This document shows, in pieces, positions 9,901 through 18,555 of a stretch of 64,000 bases of DNA (within the stretch, counting starts at the first letter, position 1; every line of letters begins with the position of its first letter). The stretch covers positions 54,695,369 through 54,759,368 of the forward strand of contig OX442314.1 in the NCBI GenBank assembly GCA_949358305.1. The letters run 5' to 3'. The DNA is from Strigamia acuminata. Lineage: Eukaryota > Arthropoda > Chilopoda > Geophilomorpha > Linotaeniidae. A model generated the notes under the pieces. It was not told the DNA's origin and searched no databases. It saw only the letters and a list, made by a program, of their open reading frames with translations. The position numbers and the translations under genes are program-made.

Positions 9901-11025
9901 GTGGCGACTCGTTGGCCCGAGTTGTACGCCGTCGCTAGACCTTCAGCAGAGAAAATCGTTGAATGTATCTACGACGTGGCGTTACGTTACGGATTTCCAC
10001 GTAAAATAATATCCGATAACGGACCCCAATTTATCTCGAAAATTTGGGGTAAGTTTTGTGAGAAATTCGGGATTGTGGCGTCACATACCTCGACCTACAA
10101 TCCCAGAACAAATCCCGTTGAGCGACTCAACAGGGACATTAAATATGCACTAAGCATATTCACTGACATCCACAATAGGTGGGATGAATACTTGAGGGAG
10201 ATCGCGTTCAGCATACGAACAACAGTCTCGAGGACGAGAGATTTTTCTCCGGCCTACCTCAACTTCGCCCGAGAGCTACGAGTGCCTTGGGACCCACGAG
10301 TGGCAGAGTCGGTAAATGTGGTGGACCCAGAGAAACCACATGAGTATGTGTATAAATTGGAGCAAACAATTTCGAGCACATACAAACATATGATGGCGCA
10401 CATTTTTAACATGCGCGACCGCATTTTACAAGATAAAAGCGGTGGAAAATTTGTGAATTTCGAGAACAATGATTTAGTGTGGAAGGACACACACATCCTC
10501 TCAAATGCAGCGAGAGGAATCACCGCCAGCTTGGCCGACAAGAGAGATGGTCCGTATGTGATCATCGGCAAGCATGGCGGTAACGCGTATAAATTACGCA
10601 AGCTCGAGGACAACACCGAGCATAAGTCGATACAAGTACGAGAGTTAACTCCGTACATTCCGGAATTCCCGCAAGAAATGTGGGCCAAAGGCCAAGTCAA
10701 GTCTAAAACTGACGGCCAAATCGTCGATATGTTCGCTGGCGAGTTGGAAAAAGCACCGCCAAGTGACAACGAGGAGTATTTCGACGCCCCTTCACCTCCG
10801 GTAAACGAGATAGTTGAATCCGTTCCGGATCCAATTTTGGTCGGGGGGGAAACAGGAGAAACTCCTGAAACAAACACAAAAAACACGGATAAAAAAGAAA
10901 ACAATAATGAGGAGGTACAGACACAAAAAACAACAAAAAATATCGTACCTGCCTCGATCCGTAACCTGCGACCAAAAAGAGATAATCCGTTTATAAAAGG
11001 CGGAAAGGTCGTAGGAAAAAAGTAA
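6955..11025 (+). CDS. Element A Pol polyprotein (PR-RT-RNase H-integrase)
   Basis: 1356 residues from ATG 6955; by frameshifting the frame extends back to 6893. Domains in order: aspartic protease with D99-S-G-A; Ty3/Gypsy reverse transcriptase with LCIDYRPLN, DLSKGYWQVEM and YLDD at 444-447; RNase H with D593 (HTDAS) and E636 (NATELECLAVVW); integrase zinc-binding HHCC domain from about 894 (HGHPLASHAG...CQRCQACK); and integrase core D962, D1021 (SDNGPQF), E1056 (NPVERLN). A C-terminal extension holds the motif TPYIPEFPQEMW, and pieces resembling it recur in element F. All catalytic residues are present and the frame is uninterrupted. Pol would act in the cytoplasmic particle, and integrase in the nucleus. 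Confidence 0.96.
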   Translation: MKKKGFNKGFDKPPPVKEMGSDIANAQIQDRANNALQVITANAEAEAEEPNLLLEELPQVVEDTEEFRVFMCNVAVEYTNRLCMLPMTIEREKIMGLLDSGADRSFVSEDIVASLGLTDKIKGVNKNIRLKTANGMARPKGVILLTMEWLGGVEQHPFLVLPTCDRIFLLGLDLMASMEIQPNPITKSWNYIRNDKERPAIVVPPALVKEAADKTQWEKGLKKFVQDYDFKAFVTELQRDNVVETLVADAALELNEAAALRRVLLKYEGILSKKPGRTNKAIHEIKLTNNKPIRVAYKGMNPQKREIVQKMCQEMLDSGIVSEAQGEYATRVVLVMRPGSDPRLCIDYRPLNAVTEIDPIQMPSIESILRELSPFSWVTTMDLSKGYWQVEMRPEDKIKTAFYSPIGRLMFNVMPFGLVNAPSTFQRLIESVLGDILHQFVWAYLDDIVIASKTFEEHIEHIDQVLTRLAKAGLHVHPGKSKFCRKELAFLGYRIGVNGLAIGPEKIDAINRFPPPEDVKGVQRFMGMINFFGRLLPGLAEVAAPVTDLLKNENEFVWSNECSFAFNAIKRMLTEVGVMPLPDLNRPFILHTDASRVGLGAALLQTHVRDGVEQDLPCMFISRKLQGAEKNYNATELECLAVVWAIRKFRDYLEYTKFVVHTDHQALQWLMKLKEPAGRLARWQLELMACDLTIQYKPGKYNVVADALSRAPVSDPIDADDDGEDDSRIIYCPTSCHRWDLRKMNEIPTASPADVKFCGFWTRLYQPAADNYPNAKKEFKLERRINDPLLSAFHAHVGKQMQSNPPTREEIIVQQKLDKKCQDRARFVLTGRYPPNLTRRQKRRYAHESIDYLLDDGLLVKHHPNHQDDLSESDTAVKVVIPASLIGRVLWLLHGHPLASHAGVSRTLYRATQLFHWTGMKKDIALFVHQCQRCQACKPRRKSPFETIFLGPYAPFDCLSVDVMGPKPVTGNKNAYIIVIMDVATRWPELYAVARPSAEKIVECIYDVALRYGFPRKIISDNGPQFISKIWGKFCEKFGIVASHTSTYNPRTNPVERLNRDIKYALSIFTDIHNRWDEYLREIAFSIRTTVSRTRDFSPAYLNFARELRVPWDPRVAESVNVVDPEKPHEYVYKLEQTISSTYKHMMAHIFNMRDRILQDKSGGKFVNFENNDLVWKDTHILSNAARGITASLADKRDGPYVIIGKHGGNAYKLRKLEDNTEHKSIQVRELTPYIPEFPQEMWAKGQVKSKTDGQIVDMFAGELEKAPPSDNEEYFDAPSPPVNEIVESVPDPILVGGETGETPETNTKNTDKKENNNEEVQTQKTTKNIVPASIRNLRPKRDNPFIKGGKVVGKK

Positions 11026-11167
11026 AATAAATTACGAGTCGATGGCGGCACTAAAAATAAATGTAATCGACCGATAGTGCAAGCCATCACGTCGCAGAAA
11101 ATTTCGCTAAGTCCAACAAAGCGGATATCGGTCGAATTCGCGTCACGAGATGGCGTGGAAACGCGGG

Positions 11168-11280
11168 ACCCGTAGCAAAATTATCGGCACGGGTCGGATA
11201 CCGCGTGCAAAAGACCCCGTAGCAGCAATCGCGCACGGGAGTGAGAACAAAGGAGACCCGTAGCGTAACATGCGCACGGG
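11168..11280 (+). repeat. Array of three stem-loops with constant stems and variable loops
   Basis: Units: ACCCGT at 11168-11173 pairing with ACGGGT at 11189-11194; CCCGT at 11216-11220 with ACGGG at 11235-11239; ACCCGT at 11256-11261 with ACGGG(T) at 11276-11281. Each loop begins AGC and ends GC, but the centres differ. Spacing is about 42-48 bp. Confidence 0.7.
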
Positions 11281-11492
11281 TAGGTGCGCACTAGTCTCAA
11301 ACACCCGGGTTCTGGAGTATATTACCCAGAATCCATCGCGATTACCTCGTGTTCACACGAACTTCCGCTTTTCACAGCTGATCGCTGCATTCGTGCGTGA
11401 TCCTCGTTTTTAACGTTTTTATCGAGTTTTTTGAGATAGTTTTATCATCCTTTTTTCAATCGTGATTGAGCTTTTTGTGCGCGCTCCTCGCC

Positions 11493-11606
11493 ATGGACGA
11501 GGAAGAGAACGACGTGCTGGCCATAGAGCACGAGGACGAGGAAAACTGGGACCGCGATGTAAACCAAGTCCATCCCGATCAGGTAGAAGTCGGCATCGGC
11601 ACATGA
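11493..11606 (+). CDS. Short acidic ORF, candidate first coding exon of ORF3
   Basis: ATG in a favourable context (CGCCATGG) opens 37 codons rich in Asp/Glu (MDEEENDVLAIEHEDEENWD...). A splice-donor-like CAG|GTAGAAGT lies at 11580-11590, exactly after codon 30 (phase 0). Joining to the acceptor at 12433/12434 would fuse these 30 residues in frame to the ORF3 ATG. I infer the splice from signals only. It may instead be a small stand-alone peptide or chance. Confidence 0.4.
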   Translation: MDEEENDVLAIEHEDEENWDRDVNQVHPDQVEVGIGT

Positions 11607-12434
11607 GAATTATTTCCGTGCTGCTGAAAGAGAAACTTTGTTGACTAATACCTGACATGAGTGCTTTGCACTCGAAATAGTGTATAATTAATTATTAACC
11701 GCGATCGCTCACACGATCGTATTTTTTCCTTGTTAATTTGTTTTCGGGGTGCGAGCGCAGACTTCACGTCGCCTCGCGTCTCGAAAATTCCTCATGACTT
11801 GAGTCACGAGCGAGACAATGGGCTCGAGCCATAAATAATTTTATGACAAGGGGAGAATATTCTGTAAAAGAATATTTTTCTCCACAAGTAATTTGACGCA
11901 TCAAATTGATGCAACTTAACATTCGTACGATGAATTTTTCGGTGTGTTGGATGAATTTAATTTGACTTTAACTTTTTTAAAAAAAAAAAAAAATTAGACA
12001 AAGTCCGACTTCGGATTAATTCTTTATTAGGTTTATTTATTTAATAAAATTTCGACAAGCACATTTATTGTGCAATTTTAGTAATAATTTACACCCGACG
12101 AATTCTTTTTACGAATGACTGATAATTATTAATTTAATTATTAGTAATGTCCTAATTAATGTTAGAATTAATTTGAAGTAAAATCTGATGATAAGAATCC
12201 AGATTAAAGGCTCGATTTCGTCTCGCTGTGCGTTTTGGACATGAGACAGATTTTTACGTGATGACTTCTCTTTTTCTATCCGACGAGGGACAATTCGTCC
12301 TACGTTTGCACCGATAGACAGGAATCGGTCTCGACGGACGGCTGCACGTATCGGCAACGTCCCTCGAAACCAACCATTTATCTACGTATTTAATATTAAC
12401 TTTTTATTAATCATTTATTTCTCCATCCTTCCAG

Positions 12435-15200
12435 ATGGCACTACGTAAAACATGGGGACCATTAGACCCCGCTTGCATCGCTCGTGGCGGGATATTTCGA
12501 GGCGCGCTGCCCGAATTTTACCGACGATGTTTCGGCGAAGACGCCGACCCTTGGCGCCTGCGAATACTACTTTCCCGATGCATCGCCCGACGTTGGGTAC
12601 GAGACTGCACGCTCCTGGATACGTTCCCGGAGGGAATGCGCGAAGGCATCGCCACAGAGTTAGCTCGTGACGATGACCCGAAATCGCCAATTTTCCACCC
12701 CGGATTGTCAAGTCAGTACACTGGCAACCCGGCGGAGGAACACGTGCTGCATGCGTGGCGAGCAGCCGAGACAGAAGAGGCCCGTGAGGCCATCTATCAG
12801 CATTATAGACAACAGCTGGTGGATACCGCTACGGCAGTGGCCGAGCGCATCCTCCAAAACGAGGGGATGACCGCGGATGATATTCATCTGTGGTTTGAGA
12901 GGCTGCGATTGGGAGAGAGTACGCCCCAGTGGAGACCTCGGATGGGAATTTTAACATCCCAAGCCGAGATGTGGCAGCTCCACTACCTGGGGATTTTGGG
13001 GCCCAAGAGCAGCTACCCGCGGAAGCGCAAGCGCTCCAAAGGCGCCGGGGACAGCCAGTCGCGTTCCCCAGCGACAACCAAGAAGCAGCGTGTCGCTCAA
13101 AACACGACTGAAGGCAACGAAGCTGGGCCATCCACTAGTACGGTGCGTGACCCTTCGCAGTATTCCCGACCGCGAATTTTCGTAAACCGTCAGATTAAAG
13201 ACGGTAAGGAGTACAAGGAGGTTTGGATGTCTGGTGACGAAGAGCGAGTCTCTCGTCCCAGCACTTCTAGACGTCCGCTGACTCATCGCGAGCAGCGGAA
13301 AAAAGATCGCAAAGAGCGATACTTCGCGAGGTGCGAAGCTCGGGGCCGTCCCATCCCCGAACCCGCCTACGTCTCCAAGAGAGCGGGTCGACGAAGTGGT
13401 AGCCAGTCAGGTGAGCGAAGCGTCCCAGCGGCAGATACGCGGGACCTTCGCGAGATTCTGACTCAGATGAAGCGGACGAAACTGACACGTTTCGATCCCG
13501 CGATGAAACACGCCAGGAAGATGGGTGTTGTCACCGACGGGAAGGTGACCCCACACGAGGTGGCAAGGTGGCTCGCAGACTACATAAATTCGCGACCACG
13601 ACCCGATGGCACGCCAACCGCCATCGTGCAGCCTTCGGGCTCCGGACAACATCTCCCGGCGCCCCAAGTCGCAATGACTGGGGTGCAGACGACGGAGACG
13701 CCACCACCGCCGACGCAGCCAACACCACCGCTGCCGACGCCAACGCTGCCGACCAAGACGCAGCCGCCTCCGAACCTGCCGCCGCCGTCGTTGTTAAATT
13801 CGAGCGATCCGCCGGATTTGCACACCGACCGCTCAGTCCCTCTCCCCGTTGGACAGAGCATTGCGCAGGAATGTCGAGCCAATTTGACCGGCATTTACAG
13901 GCCGAGCCAACCCCGACCCGGTTCCTCGGCCCTGTTTTTCGAGAGGCGAGACGAAGAAGCGCGACTCGCGAGAGAAGCCGCCAACCCGACTATCTCCGAG
14001 CTCTCAGCGTTCCGCTTCGTGATGGAAGACCCAAGAGTCTCCGCACCCGCCTTGCGAGGTGTGGATCAGGCCCAGCGATATTTCATCGAATGGGCAACGG
14101 CGATGATGAGTAAGCTCTCGTGTGCCTTCACTGCGGATTCGGAGCGATCGAATCCAGTGAATCGTCGCAGCCTACAGCTATCATTGACCAAGGTCATGAT
14201 GCAGCTGCTAACCCCAGCACTCTTCGGAGAAGGGCGTCAGGCGATGGCCGCATGGTCTGTCGTGGACAGAGAGGGTGTACAGGTTCCCCGTGCACTCCTC
14301 GCAGAGTGGAGCTCCATTCTGCCCGACCCTGTGTTGACTCGGTACGAGCTAACCAGGGATGTGGTAAACCCCGAATTTGAGGGGTACAAGTTGCGAAGCA
14401 CGGCGTTTCGCTATACCTCCGCCGCCTGGACAGCGGCGCCTACCCAACAACTGCGCGCCTTGACCATCCAGACGGAAGAATCGGCAGAGGATGTAGAAAT
14501 GGTGATCTCGCCGACGAGCGGAGTTCCGATTCCGCCACCGATGCCTGCGGAGATATCCCCGCAAGGACCCGCCCTGTTCGAAGTGGCGGGTAAGCCAAAG
14601 CGCTTACTGTGCCGAACGCCACCCGTCAGGTCCGTCGAGCAAACGAAGCCGACACCGCCCGGGACCTCACCGGCCCGAGCGGCGACATCAACGCAAGCAG
14701 TGATTCCCGCGGCCACCCAGAAGCCGAAGCCGGCACCGCCTCCACCAGACTATTACGGGCGAATCATCGAAGAGTTTCCCCATCTTTCGATGACAACGGC
14801 GACCAGGAGGTTTATCCTCGCACAACGGGATAAAGGCAAATCAGTCTTCATCTGGCTTCACAACCAGATCCGGAAGACTAGAGACCTCATCTTCCACCAG
14901 AGGTTGCTGAGAGCCCACCGTGTGCCAGTGACGCCAGCGGAAGCCAATGCCATCCGGCATACGAACACCGGCTTCTCCGCCTACATCCCGAGCGTTTGGT
15001 TACACGAGAGGACGCGTGCCCCGCATGAGCCAGTTGACGGCCATGCATTATGCTTCATTACGGAGCATGAGGACCCCCGAGATCGGTCCTCGGCGTTAGT
15101 AGGCGATCTACCCGCGCCACCCGGCACTCAACCGCCTGTCCCTGGAGTGAGTTACGCCCAGGTGACGGACTCAGTGTCGGGTCCCCCAGGAAAGAAGTGA
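12435..15200 (+). CDS. Element A ORF3, accessory protein of unknown function (921 aa)
   Basis: Third gene of element A, intact, beginning at ATG 12435 directly after a splice-acceptor-like CCTTCCAG. I recognise no named family. An N-terminal domain (about residues 1-190) contains ALPEFYRRCFGEDADPW and ends in TSQAEMWQLHYLGIL. It is followed by a basic tract (PRKRKRSKG) and a Pro/Thr-rich linker (about 410-455). A second block (about 495-560: FFERRDEEARLAREAANPTI) precedes a Pro/Ala-rich region and a basic C-terminal domain (about 770-900, YYGRIIEEFP...). Both blocks have clear counterparts in element F (ATQAEMWQLHQVAIL; RNRREATNPTLGELQAY). I see no signal peptide, no membrane segment and no Cys-rich ectodomain, so it is not an envelope. 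A nuclear or RNA-binding role is only a guess from the basic and disordered composition. Confidence 0.85.
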   Translation: MALRKTWGPLDPACIARGGIFRGALPEFYRRCFGEDADPWRLRILLSRCIARRWVRDCTLLDTFPEGMREGIATELARDDDPKSPIFHPGLSSQYTGNPAEEHVLHAWRAAETEEAREAIYQHYRQQLVDTATAVAERILQNEGMTADDIHLWFERLRLGESTPQWRPRMGILTSQAEMWQLHYLGILGPKSSYPRKRKRSKGAGDSQSRSPATTKKQRVAQNTTEGNEAGPSTSTVRDPSQYSRPRIFVNRQIKDGKEYKEVWMSGDEERVSRPSTSRRPLTHREQRKKDRKERYFARCEARGRPIPEPAYVSKRAGRRSGSQSGERSVPAADTRDLREILTQMKRTKLTRFDPAMKHARKMGVVTDGKVTPHEVARWLADYINSRPRPDGTPTAIVQPSGSGQHLPAPQVAMTGVQTTETPPPPTQPTPPLPTPTLPTKTQPPPNLPPPSLLNSSDPPDLHTDRSVPLPVGQSIAQECRANLTGIYRPSQPRPGSSALFFERRDEEARLAREAANPTISELSAFRFVMEDPRVSAPALRGVDQAQRYFIEWATAMMSKLSCAFTADSERSNPVNRRSLQLSLTKVMMQLLTPALFGEGRQAMAAWSVVDREGVQVPRALLAEWSSILPDPVLTRYELTRDVVNPEFEGYKLRSTAFRYTSAAWTAAPTQQLRALTIQTEESAEDVEMVISPTSGVPIPPPMPAEISPQGPALFEVAGKPKRLLCRTPPVRSVEQTKPTPPGTSPARAATSTQAVIPAATQKPKPAPPPPDYYGRIIEEFPHLSMTTATRRFILAQRDKGKSVFIWLHNQIRKTRDLIFHQRLLRAHRVPVTPAEANAIRHTNTGFSAYIPSVWLHERTRAPHEPVDGHALCFITEHEDPRDRSSALVGDLPAPPGTQPPVPGVSYAQVTDSVSGPPGKK

Positions 15201-15225
15201 TCGCTCAGCCCCACGGTCTGAGCTC

Positions 15226-15236
15226 GGAGGGGGAAG
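15226..15236 (+). promoter_or_regulatory. Polypurine tract of element A
   Basis: GGAGGGGGAAG abuts the 3' LTR start TGTTGTGACC at 15237. This is the expected plus-strand primer site. Confidence 0.85.
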
Positions 15237-16253
15237 TGTTGTGACCCGACTGGACCGGGGTCAACGAAGAGTTTCTCTCGTGACCTCGTTTCGGGTGTAA
15301 GGGGAGCCGCAAGCGCGTCTCCCTTCCCTCAGTGCATTGACATCTAGTCAATGGACAGGCGTCTGCCCTGAGGGAGTGGGGATGGCTCGTCCACCCCACC
15401 ATTGGGTGATTCCGGTCACCTGTCAACCTCGCTTTGTGCAAAGGAATGTGCCTTGCACTGAGCGGGCAGAACCAACACAACCATCAAACGAGAAACACAC
15501 GTAAACCCGTCGTCCTACAAGATCAGGCCCAAGTAAAATATACTGGGATTGACCAAGGACAAAGGACAATTTACCGTGAGTACGTTTGGTCAGTGTCAAA
15601 CTCCGCAGAGTAACCTGCGAGATAAGATTACCACACTATTTTAGCGCACCAGCTAGAAATAGTAAAAACCACTCCAGTTTAGCGAGTTGTGCAGACAAAC
15701 GGTCGCACAAGCCTAAACTGCAGTTAAACCACGACGAGCGTTCCCGCCGCTGTGTGATCGCCGGGAGCCAGAAGAGTCCGCCGCTGTGTGATCGCCGGAC
15801 ACCACACAAAAACCTAGACAACAGCCCGAAGTAAGCCTTTTAACTAAGCATTCACTCGCGCCCGACCAGCGTGAGCCCGAAGGACCAGCCAGAGACGAGC
15901 CGAGGACGCCATATTGCCACGCCGGCCCAAGACGACATCGCGTTGCCACAACGACGACGCCATCTTGGACGCGAACGAAACAACAGACGACCTCGCCGAT
16001 TCCAGCCAGCTTTCATCATACCTTTACATTTCCATTTCCCTTCACCCATTCCGATTTACCTTTTACCTACCTTTCATATATATATATAAGATATATCTGT
16101 ATATTGTCCCACAGAATAAATCTATATTATATTTTACCTTTTATATCTGTGTAATCATTTCTTTGGGTAAACCGCTTGAGACAAAGCGGTAGTGAGTTAG
16201 TCGAATTAAGTAATCAACCCACGAGTTAGCGACGGTTAGAGTTGAGCGCGACA
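15237..16253 (+). repeat. 3' LTR of element A
   Basis: 1017 bp, collinear with 2759-3775. I found no difference in the stretches compared, and all translated frames match. It is followed by the target duplication ACAT (16254-16257) and then C1 gag. Confidence 0.95.
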
Positions 16254-17954
16254 ACATCAGAATCCGACCTTGAATCAGATTGTGAATTTGAAGGCGTGTT
16301 AAAATGTGGTGTTTCAGGTGGGTCGGGTGGGTCGCCGTCATCGTCTGGCGGTCGACGTCCACCTCCAGGTGGTCCATCTCCATGTCCATCTGGATTTCCT
16401 CCATCTGGTGGATTTCTCCTATACTGACCCCCACCTGGCGGGCTTTCATGTCCGTCCGGCGGTTCGCGTGCTGGATTGGTGTCTCGTCGACTTCTTTTCG
16501 ACGCATCTTGCTGCTGAGCCAGTGGTATCGTTCGGGCAACGTGAATACCTGTTTCATGTCGTCTATTTCGATTGTCTACCATCCCCAACAGTCGGTCACT
16601 GTTGTGAAAAATTGGATTTCGATTGCCAGGAAGTGGATTGCGATCAGCTCTCCTTTCCTCGGAATCTGAAGGACGTTTTCTTTTTGAGCGATGGCGGCGA
16701 CGCGAACGTTGGTCGTCATCACTTGATAATCCAGATTGGCTACTTAACTCTGAAACAACAGAAATTGTTATCGTTTCGGGAGTCAAAATAGGAACAGTTG
16801 GCGCAGCCATTTCTGGTTGCACCAATTGGTCAGTATAATTTCTTGCTTGCAAACGATCTTTCATTTCTGCAAGCTCTTCTTGAGCGCGCAACAAATCAGC
16901 TCGGAGAATTTCATTCTCATTTATTTGATTTTGCGATTCTCCTGGTTGTAATCGCTTAGCAGAGTCGCTAGACTTGACTTGTCCGCTCGTACTGGGTTGA
17001 TCCAGCGAGTGGAAAATCTCGTCTTCACGCTTAGCTATTTTGCTTTCGCGAGTACGCTGTGTTTTAGCACGTGTGTCTAATTCAGCAGCATATCTCACTA
17101 GTTGATTATGATTGCGTTGGTAGTGATCTGCCAAATCAATCAATTCTTTATTTTTCTGCTCCAGCTTACTTTTGGTAAGCTCGAGCTGTCTTCGCGCCTC
17201 TTGGTGTGAGCGAATTGAAAGTTCATTTCTAGTATTCATTTTAGAAAGATCTTCCACTTCACCTTTTAATCGGTATTCTCTAGCTTTTTGGGCTAGAAAT
17301 TCCTCATTTTGTCGATTGAGTTCCATATGTTGGAGCTCAACCTCCGCTTTTTGTTGTTGAAGCTCGGCTTCAACGAATCTAAGCTGCCGAATGAAATCTC
17401 ACCCGTGATTTTATTCACTGAAAATTCGGAAATAATTATTTTACACGAAAAAATGGATTTTAATTATTTCTTCGAATATTTTACAGATCATCCAACTTCG
17501 GGAGACGCATCTCGATTTCAAATTGTAAATTTGAAACGGCTCGGTCAGTGTGAAGTCGTATCATGGCGCGATGAATCTCTTCCACCGTCATGTCGTCCGT
17601 TATTTGGGCGCCATCCTGGCGTGCTTGATTTCTCAAAGCATCCAGCATGGTCATGCGAGGAGGTGATTCGTGAGACGATTCACTTTCCATTTCACGTAAC
17701 GTATTTTCCACTTCCTCCAGTGGAAGTGGCGGGAGTTCTTGTTCGTTAGAACTCGCACTTGATGCGCTCAGGGCTCGAGCAACTTCATTTTCAACATCCT
17801 TAAGTTGTTTCGGATCTGGAACTGGTGTTATTTCTTCAGAAATAATTTTCTCCATAAGCATTTCAGGCTCGAGAGCCGGCAAAACCGTCGCTGCTCGTTT
17901 CTGAGTGCTTGGTCGACCTCTTTGTCGTTTTACAATTTGCATTGGCGTCGCCAT
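16254..17954 (-). pseudogene. C1 gag, N-terminal half, with an internal disrupting insertion
   Basis: Minus-strand start MATPMQIVKRQRGRPSTQKR at 17954, as in C2. After about 148 residues the frame is broken by a ~143-bp segment (17372-17514) that introduces a stop. The coiled-coil region then resumes (MELNRQNEEFLAQKAREYR... from 17326), followed by a Gly/Pro/Asp-rich linker (PPGGGRRPPDDDGDPPDPP), before element A cuts in at 16254. C2 shows the undisturbed version, so C1 Gag cannot be made as one protein. Confidence 0.85.
17372..17514. other. ~143-bp insertion of unknown origin in C1 gag
   Basis: The flanking bases align to C2 at about 36333 and 36346. In C1 about 143 bp replace roughly 11 bp of gag. 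On the minus strand it has GTAAAATATT and TTTTCAG, reminiscent of a short intron, but no reading frame I can recognise. It has no target duplication, suggesting filler DNA or conversion rather than transposition. Confidence 0.6.
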
Positions 17955-18025
17955 TTTGTCAAATTGAAAAAGAACAATGGAAATAAAGGATCTTTTTGCA
18001 AAAATCGGATTTTAACAATCAAAAC

Positions 18026-18044
18026 AATCCCGGACGGGCCCCCA
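18026..18044 (-). promoter_or_regulatory. Primer binding site of C1 (tRNA-Pro-like)
   Basis: Minus strand TGGGGGCCCGTCCGGGATT, two bases (CT) after the LTR end at 18047. The first 18 bases are the same as in A and F. C2 (36855-36873) has two changes in this site. Confidence 0.8.
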
Positions 18045-18341
18045 AGTGCGGCGATCCGGGTTTTTACTTATTAAATTATATAAATTCAATAAGCAATCGT
18101 CGGTGAGATGCCGTACAGGACTTCTACTCTGTGGCTAAATGGTTGTCTAGGGGAATGATTTTTACACGGAGAGTAAAAGGAAAAATTAGATTGTTTTAAT
18201 CGTTCTAAATACACTTGATATATGCAAAGGGAAAATAATAATAGTGTAATGACTGGGTCGATCTGGCTTCTCTTTGTACTTGGGCACTCACAGTTGACCG
18301 TTGGTTCCAAGATGGCGTCGATGGCGTCGTGTGAGCGCGGG

Positions 18342-18555
18342 ATTTTAGCGGAGTAAACTCGACGCTAAAATACGTTGCTAGATATACTAAAATCCTCGTG
18401 GAGCACGCTCGACACGAGAATACTTCTCACACACAGTGAAAGTGATTATTACGGAGCAAGCTCGACGTAACAATCCGTCTTAACACACAGATTCCTTTGT
18501 GGAGCAAGCTCGACACAAAGAACTACAAATTGACAGAGCAAGCTCTATGTCAATT
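18342..18555. repeat. Five stem-loops with variable stems and a constant GAG-loop-CTC core (C1 LTR)
   Basis: Units at 18342-18371 (ATTTTAGCG/CGCTAAAAT), 18395-18418 (CTCGTG/CACGAG), 18444-18475 (GATTATTACG/CGTAACAATC, one mismatch), 18495-18520 (CTTTGTG/CACAAAG) and 18528-18555 (AATTGACA/TGTCAATT). Between the arms each has GAGYNNRCTC-type sequence (mostly GAGCAAGCTC) plus a 2-nt 3' spacer, usually GA. The outer stems share no sequence with one another, yet each is self-complementary. Confidence 0.8.

Larger units (their letters stand above)
11026..12434 (+). other. Structured non-coding region between pol and ORF3 of element A
   Basis: 1.4 kb without a long ORF. It contains three CCCGT...ACGGG stem-loops (11168-11280), a further imperfect stem (GGTTCTGG/CCAGAATCC, about 11306-11332), a short acidic ORF (11493-11606), an A-rich run (about 11978-11993) and AT-rich sequence. 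It ends in a pyrimidine tract and AG immediately before the ORF3 ATG. I interpret much of it (11583-12434) as a candidate intron. Confidence 0.7.
2759..16253 (+). mobile_element. Element A: 13.5-kb Ty3/Gypsy LTR retrotransposon with a third ORF
   Basis: Complete element: LTR 2759-3775, tRNA-Pro-like PBS, gag 3848-6931, pol 6955-11025, 1.4 kb of structured non-coding DNA, ORF3 12435-15200, polypurine tract and LTR 15237-16253. Both LTRs are 1017 bp with TG...CA ends and look identical. The flanks are ACAT at 2755-2758 and ACAT at 16254-16257. The uninterrupted site exists in C2 near 35213-35225, confirming the insertion point. All three ORFs are intact. This could be an active or very recently active element. 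Confidence 0.95.

Noticed and set aside
12435-15200. ORF3 as a retroviral-type envelope gene
   Set aside because: Its position and spliced start would fit, but it has no signal peptide, no membrane anchor, no fusion-type hydrophobic segment and few cysteines.
18342-18555. CRISPR-like array
   Set aside because: The regularly spaced units are hairpins inside a retroelement LTR of a eukaryote. There are no unique spacers of constant length.
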